Shown here piece after piece: positions 38,885 through 48,400 of a stretch of 64,000 nt of DNA. The translations under genes and the position numbers were made by a program. Below the pieces are notes generated by a model that was not told where the DNA came from, did no database searches, and worked only from the letters and a program-made list of their open reading frames with translations. Numbering within the stretch: position 1 is the stretch's first letter; the number at the start of each line of letters is the position of its first letter. The stretch is from Microbulbifer variabilis (GTDB lineage: Bacteria; Pseudomonadota; Gammaproteobacteria; Pseudomonadales; Cellvibrionaceae): assembly GCF_023716485.1 (NCBI RefSeq), contig NZ_CP092418.1:2959001-3023000 (forward strand). Direction: 5' to 3'.

Positions 38885-38924
38885 TTGTTAATTTTTATCA
38901 AAATTAAACCACCAATAGTATTAA
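38885..38924 (+). promoter_or_regulatory. ahpC-1 upstream block shared with ahpC-2 (candidate OxyR site)
   Basis: TTGTTAATTTTTATCAA (near-dyad, 38885-38901) is followed, 30 bp from its first base, by an ATAGTATTAA element. The same two elements at exactly the same spacing precede the second ahpC at 48996-49036. Conserved spacing in otherwise diverged upstream DNA indicates a shared regulator; the dyad with ATAG-like steps would suit OxyR, the usual activator of ahpC, but this is inference. Confidence 0.5.
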
Positions 38925-38973
38925 GCCCAGAGAAATTACTGACACAACGCGGTATTCACTTAAGGAGTTACCC

Positions 38974-39540
38974 ATGTCCCGTTACATCGAATCCGAACTT
39001 AAACCCTTCAACGCCAAAGCCTACCAAAATGGCGAGTTTCACGACGTCAGCGATGCCGATGTCAAAGGCAAGTGGGCGGTATTCTTCTTTTACCCCGCCG
39101 ACTTCACCTTTGTTTGCCCCACCGAGCTGGGCGATCTGGCCGACAACTATGAAGAGTTCAAGAAGTTGGGAGTGGAGATTTACTCCGTATCCACCGATAC
39201 CCACTTCACCCATAAAGCGTGGCACGATTCCTCTGAAACCATCGGTAAGATCCAGTACCCGATGATTGGTGATCCCACCGGCACTATCACCCGCAACTTC
39301 AGCGTAATGATTGAGGAAGAAGGTATCGCAGACCGCGGCACCTTTGTAATTGACCCGGAAGGCCGTATTCAGATCGTTGAGATCACTGCAGGTGGTATTG
39401 GCCGCGACGCCAACGAACTGCTACGTAAAATCAAGGCCGCCCAGTACGTGGCCGAACACCCCGGTGAGGTATGCCCGGCCAAGTGGAAGGAAGGCGAGGA
39501 AACCTTAGCCCCGTCTCTCGACCTGGTAGGTAAGATTTAA
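38974..39540 (+). CDS. ahpC: Alkyl hydroperoxide reductase subunit C (peroxiredoxin), copy 1
   Basis: A 188-residue typical 2-Cys peroxiredoxin that reduces H2O2 and organic peroxides in the cytosol, recycled by AhpF. The peroxidatic Cys is in [12 protein letters not shown] (C48) and the resolving Cys in [11 protein letters not shown] near the C-terminus; length is exactly that of the family. The ribosome site AAGGAG is ideal. A second gene at 49088 encodes a protein differing at only nine positions, but here no ahpF follows; it is monocistronic with a terminator-like hairpin behind it. Confidence 0.97.
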   Translation: MSRYIESELKPFNAKAYQNGEFHDVSDADVKGKWAVFFFYPADFTFVCPTELGDLADNYEEFKKLGVEIYSVSTDTHFTHKAWHDSSETIGKIQYPMIGDPTGTITRNFSVMIEEEGIADRGTFVIDPEGRIQIVEITAGGIGRDANELLRKIKAAQYVAEHPGEVCPAKWKEGEETLAPSLDLVGKI

Positions 39541-39575
39541 GTTTTCCCAAGCCCTCACAGGATTGGAACTGGCTT

Positions 39576-39595
39576 TGCCCACTCTTTGGTGGGCA
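39576..39595 (+). terminator. Terminator-like hairpin after ahpC-1
   Basis: TGCCCAC and GTGGGCA form a 7-bp stem with a 6-base loop, 35 bp after the ahpC stop codon, followed by a T-rich but interrupted tract (TTGTCATTT). This is a moderate intrinsic terminator. Confidence 0.6.
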
Positions 39596-39713
39596 TTGTC
39601 ATTTATAAATTCTGACAAACTGATCCGAACAAATTCAATAGAGTAAGCATTACCACTGATTTCTTTTCAGAAAAAGCTCACCTGATCATCACAAATTTGA
39701 GTGCAGTAAGAAT

Positions 39714-40781
39714 CTAGTTCTCCCTACTTTTGATGATACGATCGCACTCGGATAATAACTGAATAGCCAATAATGATTCATCCATAGGAGCTTGAGGGCA
39801 TTCAGTGCGTCCTGCAGAAATACAGCGTTGTACCGCTGCAGCCTCATAAATGAGCCCCTCTGAACTTGGAAAGTTAAATTCCCCCTGAATACTAGGGAGA
39901 TGGAAAACCTGTGTTTCAACAACATTTTTTGGATTACGGCGGCTTCCACCGTACTTAATTAATGAAAGACATGTTGGACTATGCGCGGGGGCTTGCACTC
40001 TAATCCGACCTTTCGACCCATATATATCCATCTCCTCCGCACCTTCATATAAAATGCTCCAGGTTGCTATTGCTGTTGATGACCCTTCAAAATGGATATG
40101 CATTGCGCCTGCGGCCACTTGCCCAAAACCATAGCCATCAATTACTCCAGCACAGTCAGCTTCTTTAATATTACTTCCACCAAATATTAAAGCTTGATGA
40201 ATAGGGTAAACCCCAGCATCGAAGCTGCCTCCTGTTTTCCAGGTTGGCGAATTTAATCCTTCATCACGCTTTAGGTCAAAACTTAAATCTGCTCTAACTT
40301 GCTGGACCTCTCCGATATCACCACTTTCAACTATTTTTCGTGAGTATTCAATTGCTGGAAAGAAACGCATCCACATAGCCTCACTACAAAACAGGCCTTT
40401 TTCCCTGGACAGAACTTTTATTTTAACGATATCTTCTACAGAAAGAGCGACTGGCTTTTCAATAAAGACATGTTTTCCTGCATTTAGAGCCAAAATGGCA
40501 TGTTCAGCATGAGACTCTGTTGTGGTTGCGATATAGACTATATCTACAAGAGGGTCACTCACCAAGTTTGCATAATTCCCATAATATCTTTTAGCCCCAT
40601 GCAATATTGCAAATGCCTGCGCACGGCCAATATCCCTTGCCGCAACTGCATAGACTTGGGCTGACTCAAGAAAATTCAGCACCAAGGCAAAGTCGTTTGC
40701 AATTTTCCCACAACCAATAAAACCCCACCTATACACCCGCTCACTTTCCATAGGTAGATTATCCATAGGCGATACAACCAT
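39714..40781 (-). CDS. Gfo/Idh/MocA family NAD(P)-dependent dehydrogenase
   Basis: About 355 residues. The Rossmann domain begins RWGFIGCGKIANDFALVL and contains IVYIATTTESHAEHAILALN and the family EKP motif HVFIEKPVALSVED. The C-terminal substrate domain includes FDAGVYPIHQALIF (the conserved D/G-x-x-x-x-H step). Such enzymes oxidise or reduce hydroxyls of sugars and cyclitols with NAD(P). It is homologous along its length to the C-terminal third of the fusion protein at 45433-48789 (shared MWMRFFPAI, RADLSFDL and DAGVYPIH blocks), so the two may act on related intermediates. The start is one of three ATGs (40781, 40766, 40751); a much longer open frame upstream looks non-coding. Confidence 0.87.
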   Translation of the reverse strand: MVVSPMDNLPMESERVYRWGFIGCGKIANDFALVLNFLESAQVYAVAARDIGRAQAFAILHGAKRYYGNYANLVSDPLVDIVYIATTTESHAEHAILALNAGKHVFIEKPVALSVEDIVKIKVLSREKGLFCSEAMWMRFFPAIEYSRKIVESGDIGEVQQVRADLSFDLKRDEGLNSPTWKTGGSFDAGVYPIHQALIFGGSNIKEADCAGVIDGYGFGQVAAGAMHIHFEGSSTAIATWSILYEGAEEMDIYGSKGRIRVQAPAHSPTCLSLIKYGGSRRNPKNVVETQVFHLPSIQGEFNFPSSEGLIYEAAAVQRCISAGRTECPQAPMDESLLAIQLLSECDRIIKSREN

Positions 40782-41107
40782 ACCCGACGCGGATGTATAT
40801 AGGCTCACTGGGTTTATCTCCAATAAAATTGTTAAACACCAGTGTAATGAAAAAGAGGGATGTACCGCCAAACAAACGTGGCAGAGCTCAAAGGTTGAAG
40901 CAATCCAAGACTGCGACCAATTAGTCACCGAGTTAAAATGACAGTTTTTAATGACCCTTGGCTGACTTTTAAATAACACCTTTTAGGAGATCTTAATTCT
41001 TATAAGGGTAGGTAGTAGCTATAGCAATATTTCATTAATCGAGATATTCAACCAACACAATATACTTACCTCCAGTACTACACCTTAATTAAATTAATCA
41101 AACCATC
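40782..41107. other. 326-bp divergent intergenic region
   Basis: Lies between the divergent Gfo/Idh/MocA and GST genes. The frame of the former stays open across much of it, but the reading lacks family similarity. Promoters for both genes must lie here; none was identified with confidence. Confidence 0.4.
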
Positions 41108-41791
41108 ATGTACCAGCTATTTATTGCCAATAAAAACTACTCTTCATGGTCTTTAAGAGTTTGGCTCTTAATGAAGGAGATGTGTATACCGTTCGAGGAA
41201 AAAATGATCACTTTTGAGGGTGGGGATAGTTGGAAAAAATTTTCCAGTTTCTCACCTAGCGGAAAACTACCTTGCCTGAAAGATAACAATCTCTTAATCT
41301 GGGATTCTCTTTCAATTACAGAGTATCTAGCCGAAAAAATCTCTCTCATCTGGCCAATGAATAGGTCTGCCAGAGCTTGGGCGCGCAGTATTTCAGCAGA
41401 AATGCACTCAGACTTTGAATTCTTCAATAGCAAATCGCTAAGCTGCGCGACAGAAGTTAACACCCCAGTAATACCAGATAATCTTAGTAAAGCGGTCACC
41501 CGAATTGATGATCTGGTGCAGGAAGGACTTGGAAATTTTGGTGGCCCTTTCCTTGCCGGCGAAAAGTTTACCGCCGCAGATGCATTCTACTCTCCAACAA
41601 TCATTAAAATAAATAACTACAATTTATCAGTTAGCACAGAGACAAACCAATATTTCAACAAGATATTGGCTTTACCAAATTTAAAGGAATGGATAGGTCA
41701 GGCCATACAGGAACCATGGAAAGTTTCAGAATATGAAGAAATGGAAAAGGATATTGGGAGGATAATAAGAGACAAGAGAGGACAAGGATAA
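41108..41791 (+). CDS. Glutathione S-transferase family protein
   Basis: A 227-residue cytosolic protein. The N-terminal thioredoxin-like domain has YSSWSLRVWLLMKEMCIPFE, with the active-site Ser region of bacterial GSTs, and GKLPCLKDNNLLIWDSLSIT, the cis-Pro and glutathione-contact segment. The all-helical C-terminal domain includes GGPFLAGEKFTAADAFYSPT. It could conjugate, isomerise or detoxify an electrophile; in this setting it might serve the neighbouring cyclitol-type pathway, but that is only by location. Confidence 0.88.
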   Translation: MYQLFIANKNYSSWSLRVWLLMKEMCIPFEEKMITFEGGDSWKKFSSFSPSGKLPCLKDNNLLIWDSLSITEYLAEKISLIWPMNRSARAWARSISAEMHSDFEFFNSKSLSCATEVNTPVIPDNLSKAVTRIDDLVQEGLGNFGGPFLAGEKFTAADAFYSPTIIKINNYNLSVSTETNQYFNKILALPNLKEWIGQAIQEPWKVSEYEEMEKDIGRIIRDKRGQG

Positions 41792-42102
41792 ACTATAGAT
41801 ATCCCACTTCCAGCTAAACCCAATTTAAACTAAGGCTTCATAGGGTTGAACAACAGATGTGTTGTAGATCTTACAGAGAGCTAACCAGGCTAAGCCCCCT
41901 GTACCCCCCGAAAGATTAGCCAATCCAAGACTTGGAATTATGGTGAAAACCCACCCCAAAGCCTCTCGATAATAGCAAATGTCCAGAGATTATTGATAAA
42001 AAATACAAAGTAACCTAGCTATTATCATGATCAACTATATAGATTGCCACCTGTGACACACTACCTACAAACACCCCTTACCTACCAAACGATAAAGATT
42101 CT
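41792..42102. other. 311-bp intergenic stretch
   Basis: Convergent region between the GST and ABC-F genes. AT-rich; no gene, hairpin terminator or repeat was recognised. Confidence 0.4.
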
Positions 42103-43677
42103 TCAATCCAAATTGAGCTGACTATCTACACCTATAGCATTAATAAAACTCAGATCATGTGAGACCAATAAGACAGCACCAGAAAAATCCATAATGGCAT
42201 TTACTAATAGCTGGCGGGAATCCAGATCCAAGTGATTATCTGGCTCGTCTAGCAGTATCAAGTCTGTGGCAATGGTGCCCCGTGTAACGGCAAGTAATGC
42301 CACTTTTAGTTGCTCCCCTCCACTTAGGAGCCTGAGAGGCAGCAGCGGCGTATCTCCCCTTAGCCGCAAACTACCTAGCATGGTACGCCATTCAGATTCT
42401 TTTCTACCGGGGTGAAGATAGAAAAGATTCTCTAAGGCGGATAACTCTTTATTGAGAAAACTGAAGCCCTGGTCTAAATAACACAAACTTCCACGAGTTT
42501 GGCAGACGCCACTTAGAGCTTTTAGCTGACCAGCTATGACCTTTAGCAGAGTGGATTTTCCACTACCATTGCCACCCGCTATCCTCCAACGTTCCCCCTT
42601 GCGGACTGTTAAAGATATAGGCTTATCATGAGAACCATATGGGAGCTGCAAATTTTCAAGATGTAATTGTATTGACTTGCGAGAATCACACTTAGTGAGG
42701 GATAGCTTTTGCGGTCTTAGTCTCTGTGACTCAATTACTGTTATTTTACTTATTTCCTCTCTTTTTTTCTCTAACTGTAACTGGCGCTGCTCTAACTTTC
42801 GCTTTAATTTTCCAAGACCTTTCCCTGCGCGATCTTTTTGTGAGTCCATAAGACTCTTACTTTGAGAGTTCCGCTTGCCTTTTCCCTGCCGTTGTCTAGT
42901 AGCGAAATTATGCAGACTTTTCTGCCTGACATTATTTAGTTGGTTGAACTCTTTTCGATTATCCTCTGCCCTTTGGAGCAGGGCTGCTTGCTCTGATTCT
43001 TTTTGTTGCATATACGCACTGTATGCGCCGCCATAGGTTTTCAATCCTCGCTGATAAATCTCTATTATTTGTCGGACATTTTCCAGCAGCTCTACATCAT
43101 GACTGGCGACCAGTGCCCCTCCTGCATGATTTAAGATTTTCTCTTGCAGCCACTCCCGCCCACTCTGATCAAGATGATTGCTAGGCTCATCTAGCAGTAA
43201 GTAGTCACTTGAGAGAGAAAATGCATAGGCAAGGCTTAACTTGGCTCTCTGACCACCACTCAATCGTTCTATCGGCGTATCCAATGGCGCATTGATTTTT
43301 GCTTCCTCTAGCTGGCGCTGCCAAGTAAGAGGCAGATGCCAATAGTCCGCAACGGATATCAGGTCATCCTCTGATGCATGCCCTTGCTCTACCCGTAAAA
43401 AAACTTCATACAAATGGCCATCTGCAAGACAATCGACGATCCGCAAATCAAGTCGGGGATTAAGCTGTTTCACCAGATGATGGCGTCTTCTCCAAGAGAC
43501 CTTACCACCAGTAACGGAAGCTTGACCGTGAAGAACACTTAGTAGTGTGGATTTCCCGCTGCCATTAGGTGCAACTAATCCAGTGATTCCAATAGGTAAT
43601 TCCAAGCTTACTTTATGGAAAATCGGGGTGTCCCCAAATATCAGGGAGATGTTTTCAAGAGTACAAATAGCTGTCAT
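42103..43677 (-). CDS. ABC-F family ATPase (duplicated ATP-binding cassette, no membrane domain)
   Basis: A 524-residue soluble protein with two ABC cassettes. The start at 43677 has a GGAGGG site 4 bp upstream; an ATG 81 bp earlier is open. Cassette 1 has the Walker A GLVAPNGSGKSTLL, signature LSGGQRAKLSLA and Walker B YLLLDEPSNHLD. Cassette 2 has GGNGSGKSTLLKV, LLSGGEQLKVALLA and LILLDEPDNHLD. A highly charged linker (about residues 240-330, rich in Lys, Arg and Gln) joins them. ABC-F proteins act on the ribosome; some protect it from antibiotics. Placement inside the cyclitol module makes self-protection conceivable, but housekeeping translation factors of the same family look alike. Confidence 0.9.
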   Translation of the reverse strand: MTAICTLENISLIFGDTPIFHKVSLELPIGITGLVAPNGSGKSTLLSVLHGQASVTGGKVSWRRRHHLVKQLNPRLDLRIVDCLADGHLYEVFLRVEQGHASEDDLISVADYWHLPLTWQRQLEEAKINAPLDTPIERLSGGQRAKLSLAYAFSLSSDYLLLDEPSNHLDQSGREWLQEKILNHAGGALVASHDVELLENVRQIIEIYQRGLKTYGGAYSAYMQQKESEQAALLQRAEDNRKEFNQLNNVRQKSLHNFATRQRQGKGKRNSQSKSLMDSQKDRAGKGLGKLKRKLEQRQLQLEKKREEISKITVIESQRLRPQKLSLTKCDSRKSIQLHLENLQLPYGSHDKPISLTVRKGERWRIAGGNGSGKSTLLKVIAGQLKALSGVCQTRGSLCYLDQGFSFLNKELSALENLFYLHPGRKESEWRTMLGSLRLRGDTPLLPLRLLSGGEQLKVALLAVTRGTIATDLILLDEPDNHLDLDSRQLLVNAIMDFSGAVLLVSHDLSFINAIGVDSQLNLD

Positions 43678-44239
43678 ATGCCCTCCGATCATAGGACCGT
43701 GCGGCGTATTTCTGCTATCAGCCAAGATAGGTGTTTGAGGAAGATACGCCACCTGCAAAGGATTGATTAGGTCCGCAGCGATAGAGTGCGAACTTAGTTC
43801 CAGTTATGCGCAGGGCTTAATTCATCGGCGTAAATGACTCCGGACAAGATATTAGATTAGTATTTCCCAAGGCGTGGGCATCTATTAAAGGCGCTTAGCG
43901 TAATTAATATGCCAATATATTTCAAGCACTATTTGCAAACCAATCAACTTAGATGATACCTACTATCCTAGCGGTTAGAGTAACCTAACATGCTTCTCCA
44001 TCGAGACTTGGTACTGAACACTGCGCCACCAATCCGACCATCTAGTAGCTTTCTAAGTCTCAACTTGTAGGAAGGGGGTACCTTAACAACCCGCCAGTAT
44101 TTTCGTTCAAACCACTCTCTTATAGTCAGACTGATTCATCTGTAAGTGAATGGTTAGGATTAAATAACCCTGCACATTAAGAATTTCAACGGGTTAACTT
44201 TCTTTCTGAGCCATAAAGGTAATATGGATTGTCAGGAAC
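43678..44239. other. 562-bp intergenic stretch
   Basis: No supported gene. On the minus strand about 44130-43970 a 54-codon stretch without stop (around ERKYWRVVKVPPSYKLRLRK) could be a remnant, but it has no start, no ribosome site and no recognised family. Confidence 0.35.
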
Positions 44240-45436
44240 TTACCGAGACTTTACCAACCTCTCAATAAAGGCTACCAGTGTGCAGAAAACAATCCCCGCC
44301 AGAAGAAATACTGGAACTATATAGATAGCAGTTTGTATACCATAATTCTCATCCAGCCATCCTACTAAGGCATGGGCAAATATCAAAAACACGCCCCCCA
44401 TTCCAAGAGAAAATGAAACAGTAAACGGTGGATTTCTTGAACTACGCGTCAACCACTCCATCGTATAGGGAAAAAGGTAAGATAGAGTTAGACCACATAC
44501 AGGCAACCACAAAGGATTAACCCAATAACCAAGAAGAAATACAACTGCTGTTGATACAAAAGAAATTATCAACCAAATAAATGCACTACCCCTTAGAAGG
44601 ATGAAGGTAAAAAATATCCTTCCAATACACAGCAGGCCAAAAAAAATTGAAAGTAAAACATCTGCCTCAACAGCCCATGGACCACCCCTTGCATCAAGAA
44701 ATAACACAAGTCGACTAGCAAGGATGTGTTCAGATCCATTATATGCAGAAACAATTAACCCACCCCCAATTGCAATCCACCATTCTTTTGGCTCTTTATC
44801 TCGTTTACTGTTTTCTCGATAAGCACTGGGATCAAAGTCCCCACCTCCTGTTTGATGCCTTCTTTTTCTTCTGAATAAGCCGACATAAATATATAGAAGA
44901 ATGACAGCAGCAAGTACGCCAAATAAATAGAACCCCCCTTCCCAGTCAAAATGATACTTATAGGATAATGCAGGTATTAAGGGAGATAGTATCGATGCAA
45001 CTCCATAGGTGCTATGCAACCCACAATATCCTTGACGCGCGAGATCTTGAGGAACAAAAAGAGGGATTGCTACATTAATCAGTACCATACAGCCCCCTGC
45101 TCCCATTCCAAAAATAAAACTTCCTAAAATAAGAGTGGGAAAGGAATGATAATAACCAGAAACTCCCGATAGTATTGAGCCAACCCCCATAAAAGCGACA
45201 AATAACCCCAAACCCGATATCACTCTAACTCTCTTTACCCATAAAGATCCTGATAGAGTCATTAATAAGGCAGAAAAAGTAGACAAAAAGAAAAAGGTAG
45301 AACCCTTAGAAGGGGTTACAGAAAAGTAATCCAAGATTTGAGGATAAATTGGCGCCTTATAAACCTCTATAAAACCTAGAAGAAATAGCGCTCCATAACA
45401 GGATAACAATCCAAACCAATAGATCTTTTGCTTCAC
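44240..45436 (-). CDS. MFS transporter coupled to the cyclase fusion gene
   Basis: A 398-residue, 12-helix major facilitator protein with a central charged cytoplasmic loop (FRRKRRHQTGGGDFDPSAYR, about residues 188-207). The N-terminal half has FIFGMGAGGCMVLINVAIPL and the C-terminal half LSIFFGLLCIGRIFF, a pattern like FucP-type sugar/small-molecule porters; no closer assignment can be made. Its start overlaps the stop of the cyclase fusion gene by 4 bp (ATGA), which ties its synthesis to that enzyme. It is inferred to move the fusion product out of the cell, or a precursor in. Confidence 0.85.
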   Translation of the reverse strand: MKQKIYWFGLLSCYGALFLLGFIEVYKAPIYPQILDYFSVTPSKGSTFFFLSTFSALLMTLSGSLWVKRVRVISGLGLFVAFMGVGSILSGVSGYYHSFPTLILGSFIFGMGAGGCMVLINVAIPLFVPQDLARQGYCGLHSTYGVASILSPLIPALSYKYHFDWEGGFYLFGVLAAVILLYIYVGLFRRKRRHQTGGGDFDPSAYRENSKRDKEPKEWWIAIGGGLIVSAYNGSEHILASRLVLFLDARGGPWAVEADVLLSIFFGLLCIGRIFFTFILLRGSAFIWLIISFVSTAVVFLLGYWVNPLWLPVCGLTLSYLFPYTMEWLTRSSRNPPFTVSFSLGMGGVFLIFAHALVGWLDENYGIQTAIYIVPVFLLAGIVFCTLVAFIERLVKSR

Positions 45437-48400
45437 GCAGCTCTTCTTTTAATATAGTGATCGCACTCTACAACCATCTGAATCGCTCGCACGGAGTCTG
45501 CTAGAGGAAGCTCCGGGCACTCAATTAAACCTTTCTCCAAACATTGCTGCACAGTCCGAGCCTCGTAGTATAGCCCCTCAGAGTTGGGATAATTAAATTT
45601 ACCCCTAATTCTCGGCAGCGGGAATTCATACATCTTAGAAACATTATTCGATCTTCTATCGCCTGAAATTCTAGTTGTTGAAATCTTTGTTGGACAATGC
45701 GCCGGCGTAAAAATTTTTATCCTGCCTTCAGTTCCATAGATCTCCAACTCTTCTGCTCCCTCCACCAGATGACTCCAAGAAACAACTGCAGTAGATCCAG
45801 AATTAAAGTGGGCATAAATCAGTCCGGCTCCATCTTCCTTAAATCCATGATCATCAAGTACCCCGGAGAACTCCAGATCTGATGTATCCCGACCCAGCAT
45901 CATCAACGCTGCATGTATTGGGTATACCCCGGCATCCAAACCTGCCCCAACTTTCCATTTAGGAGATTGAAGCCCTTCGTCCATGAGTAAATCAAAACTC
46001 AAATCAGCCCGTAGCTGACAAACATCCCCAATGCCACCGGAAGTTATAATGCTTCTGCAGTGTTGTATAGCTGGAAAGAATCTCATCCACATACCTTCCA
46101 TGCAAAAAAGCCGCTTTTTATTGGCAAGATCCTTAATCTTTTGGGCATCTTCGACGGTCAGCGCTATAGGTTTTTCAATCAGTACCGGCTTCCCTGCCCT
46201 TAAAGCCAATTCAGCATGCTGTCGATGCAACTCGGGAATAGTCGCAATATAGACAATATCGACTTCTGGGTCAGAAACTAATTCCTGGTAATCTCCATAT
46301 GCTCGACAGACTCCATGCTTACCTGCAAAATCTTTAGCCCGCCCAAAGTCCCTAGAAGCCACAGCATGAATTTCTGCAGATTCCAGATAATTGATCACTA
46401 TGGCAAAATCATTCGCAATCCTTCCACAACCAATAAACCCCCAACGTAGCTTTTGGGGAGAGACCCTCTCTGGAGTATAAACATTCGCTATTTCTACGTC
46501 CTCAATCAGCCCCTCTTCATCTTCTATAGTATCGGGATCTAATACGAGTTCAGGGTGGTAGTAAAGCCTCTCTTGCAGGCTATTCCAGGCACCCTCAAGA
46601 TGTTTACCCTTTATTTTGTTCACCCATATGCACCTTCCGAGAGGTGCAGGTAGAGGCGCGCGTAACGTTCCTGAACGGTGGATTGAAATCTGTTTAATTG
46701 CCGTTTTGTATACATCCAGACTCAGCCCCTTCACACTAGCGGAAAGTCCCAGATTCACGTAAATGTCAAACAGCAATTTAACTTCTGCCTTAGATATCAA
46801 TCCCATCTGTTCAGCAACCAGTGAAGTAAATAGGCAATCAATACCCACAGCTTCACCATGCATCAACCTAAAAGCCTCATCACGTTCCAACCATCGAGAT
46901 AGCGTATGTCCAAAGTCCATTGGCCTAGATAAGTTCTCCTCTTTTAAATCTCCCGCAATACTGTCAAGCATTGCATCGATACAATTTATTAATAATTTAT
47001 AGGATGCTTCTCCCGGGAGCCCATCAGGTCCCAGAAATTTATTTTCTAATAATGATGCACCTTGGGCTGACAATGTATCGAGTACATTTCTATTAAATAC
47101 CACGCCAACCTTGATCATTTCACCAATCGCGCTTTTCAGCACTCGCTGTGGATTAGTTTTTAAGAAGGTTGGATCAATTATTGTGTGCAAAGGGCTATGA
47201 AAAGCACCTATCCCATTTTTGATGTTGTGGTTTACACTAACCTTAATACCGATAGATGAGTCAATCATGCCCATTAGAGTGGTTGGGATACGTATCCAGG
47301 GCGTATTACGTCGCCATACCGCACTGACAAACCCTATTGTATCCGTTACCGCTCCCCCCCCGATAGCTACAATTGGCTCCCTATAACGAAGAGGGTTGAC
47401 CTTCCATATTTCATCAATCATTTTTAAAAGACTGTCAATATTTTTTGACTGCTCACCGCCCTTCATAACAATTGGAATAAATTTAACCCCAACAGACTTT
47501 TCCCACGCAATGATAGATTTTTCATACAAACCCCAAACCTTGTCATCAACACAACAAATAATTCTGTTCTTTGGGGGCCTTAAGAGCTCAATAAGAAACC
47601 GATTGCCGAGGTCAAACAGCCCGTGGTGATACCAGATTCTCTGATTTGTAGGGGCCTGACAAATAGTGTCTGAAACTTGGACAATAGAGTGATGGTTTTC
47701 GTCTGCTCGCACTTGAGCCTTGATACTAGGCTCAATCAATGTGGCTAACTCAAGTACACTGCATGCATGATTTAACCGCGGTAGCCGCTGGTATTTTTCA
47801 TTATCATCATCCAAGATAGATTCAATGAAAAGCCTCTTCAAATCACGATAATCTTGTTCAAATAAATAGCAATACCATATAGCCCCCTTTTCCTTTCTTG
47901 TAAGTTCAAGCGCGCGATCAAGCCTATCCGGCATAGCTTGTCGAATGAAAATCGGCCTGCCCCTGAGCCCTTTCCGCATCACTATACAGTTTTCTACACC
48001 TTCACAACGGGTAGCCAGAAAGGAGAAACTGATTCCCAAGTTGGTTTTTAAAGTAAAAGATAGCTTTTTGAAATCCTCAATATCACCAAATTGCTTCTGT
48101 GCCGTCTCATCCTGATTCACCACTACATCCACAATGTTGTGGGGGGCTAGATTCCACTTTGCGACACAAAGCTCAAGCTCATGGCAGCATTGGTTAAGTA
48201 ACATACCTTCGGCATTTTGCCTGAAGATGCTTTCCAAATTAGCTTCTGGATGTGGATTGTGATGTATAAATCCCACACTTCTGGACTTTAACTGCCATTG
48301 TTCATTAATTCTCTCAGCTTCGCTGACGTAGCTGGCGATATGCTTCTGATAGCCTATAACAACATTTACATGCTCCTCACCAGCACGTCTCTCCATGTCA

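Noticed and set aside
40782..40979. N-terminal extension of the Gfo/Idh/MocA gene
   Set aside because: Open, but the added 66 residues lack similarity to the family and precede three better-placed ATG codons.
46600..47660. Middle domain of the fusion as a housekeeping dehydroquinate synthase (aroB)
   Set aside because: Asn of the active-site L-N-F-G-H motif is Asp and the DKK segment is missing; the domain is also fused to two dehydrogenases, unlike aroB.
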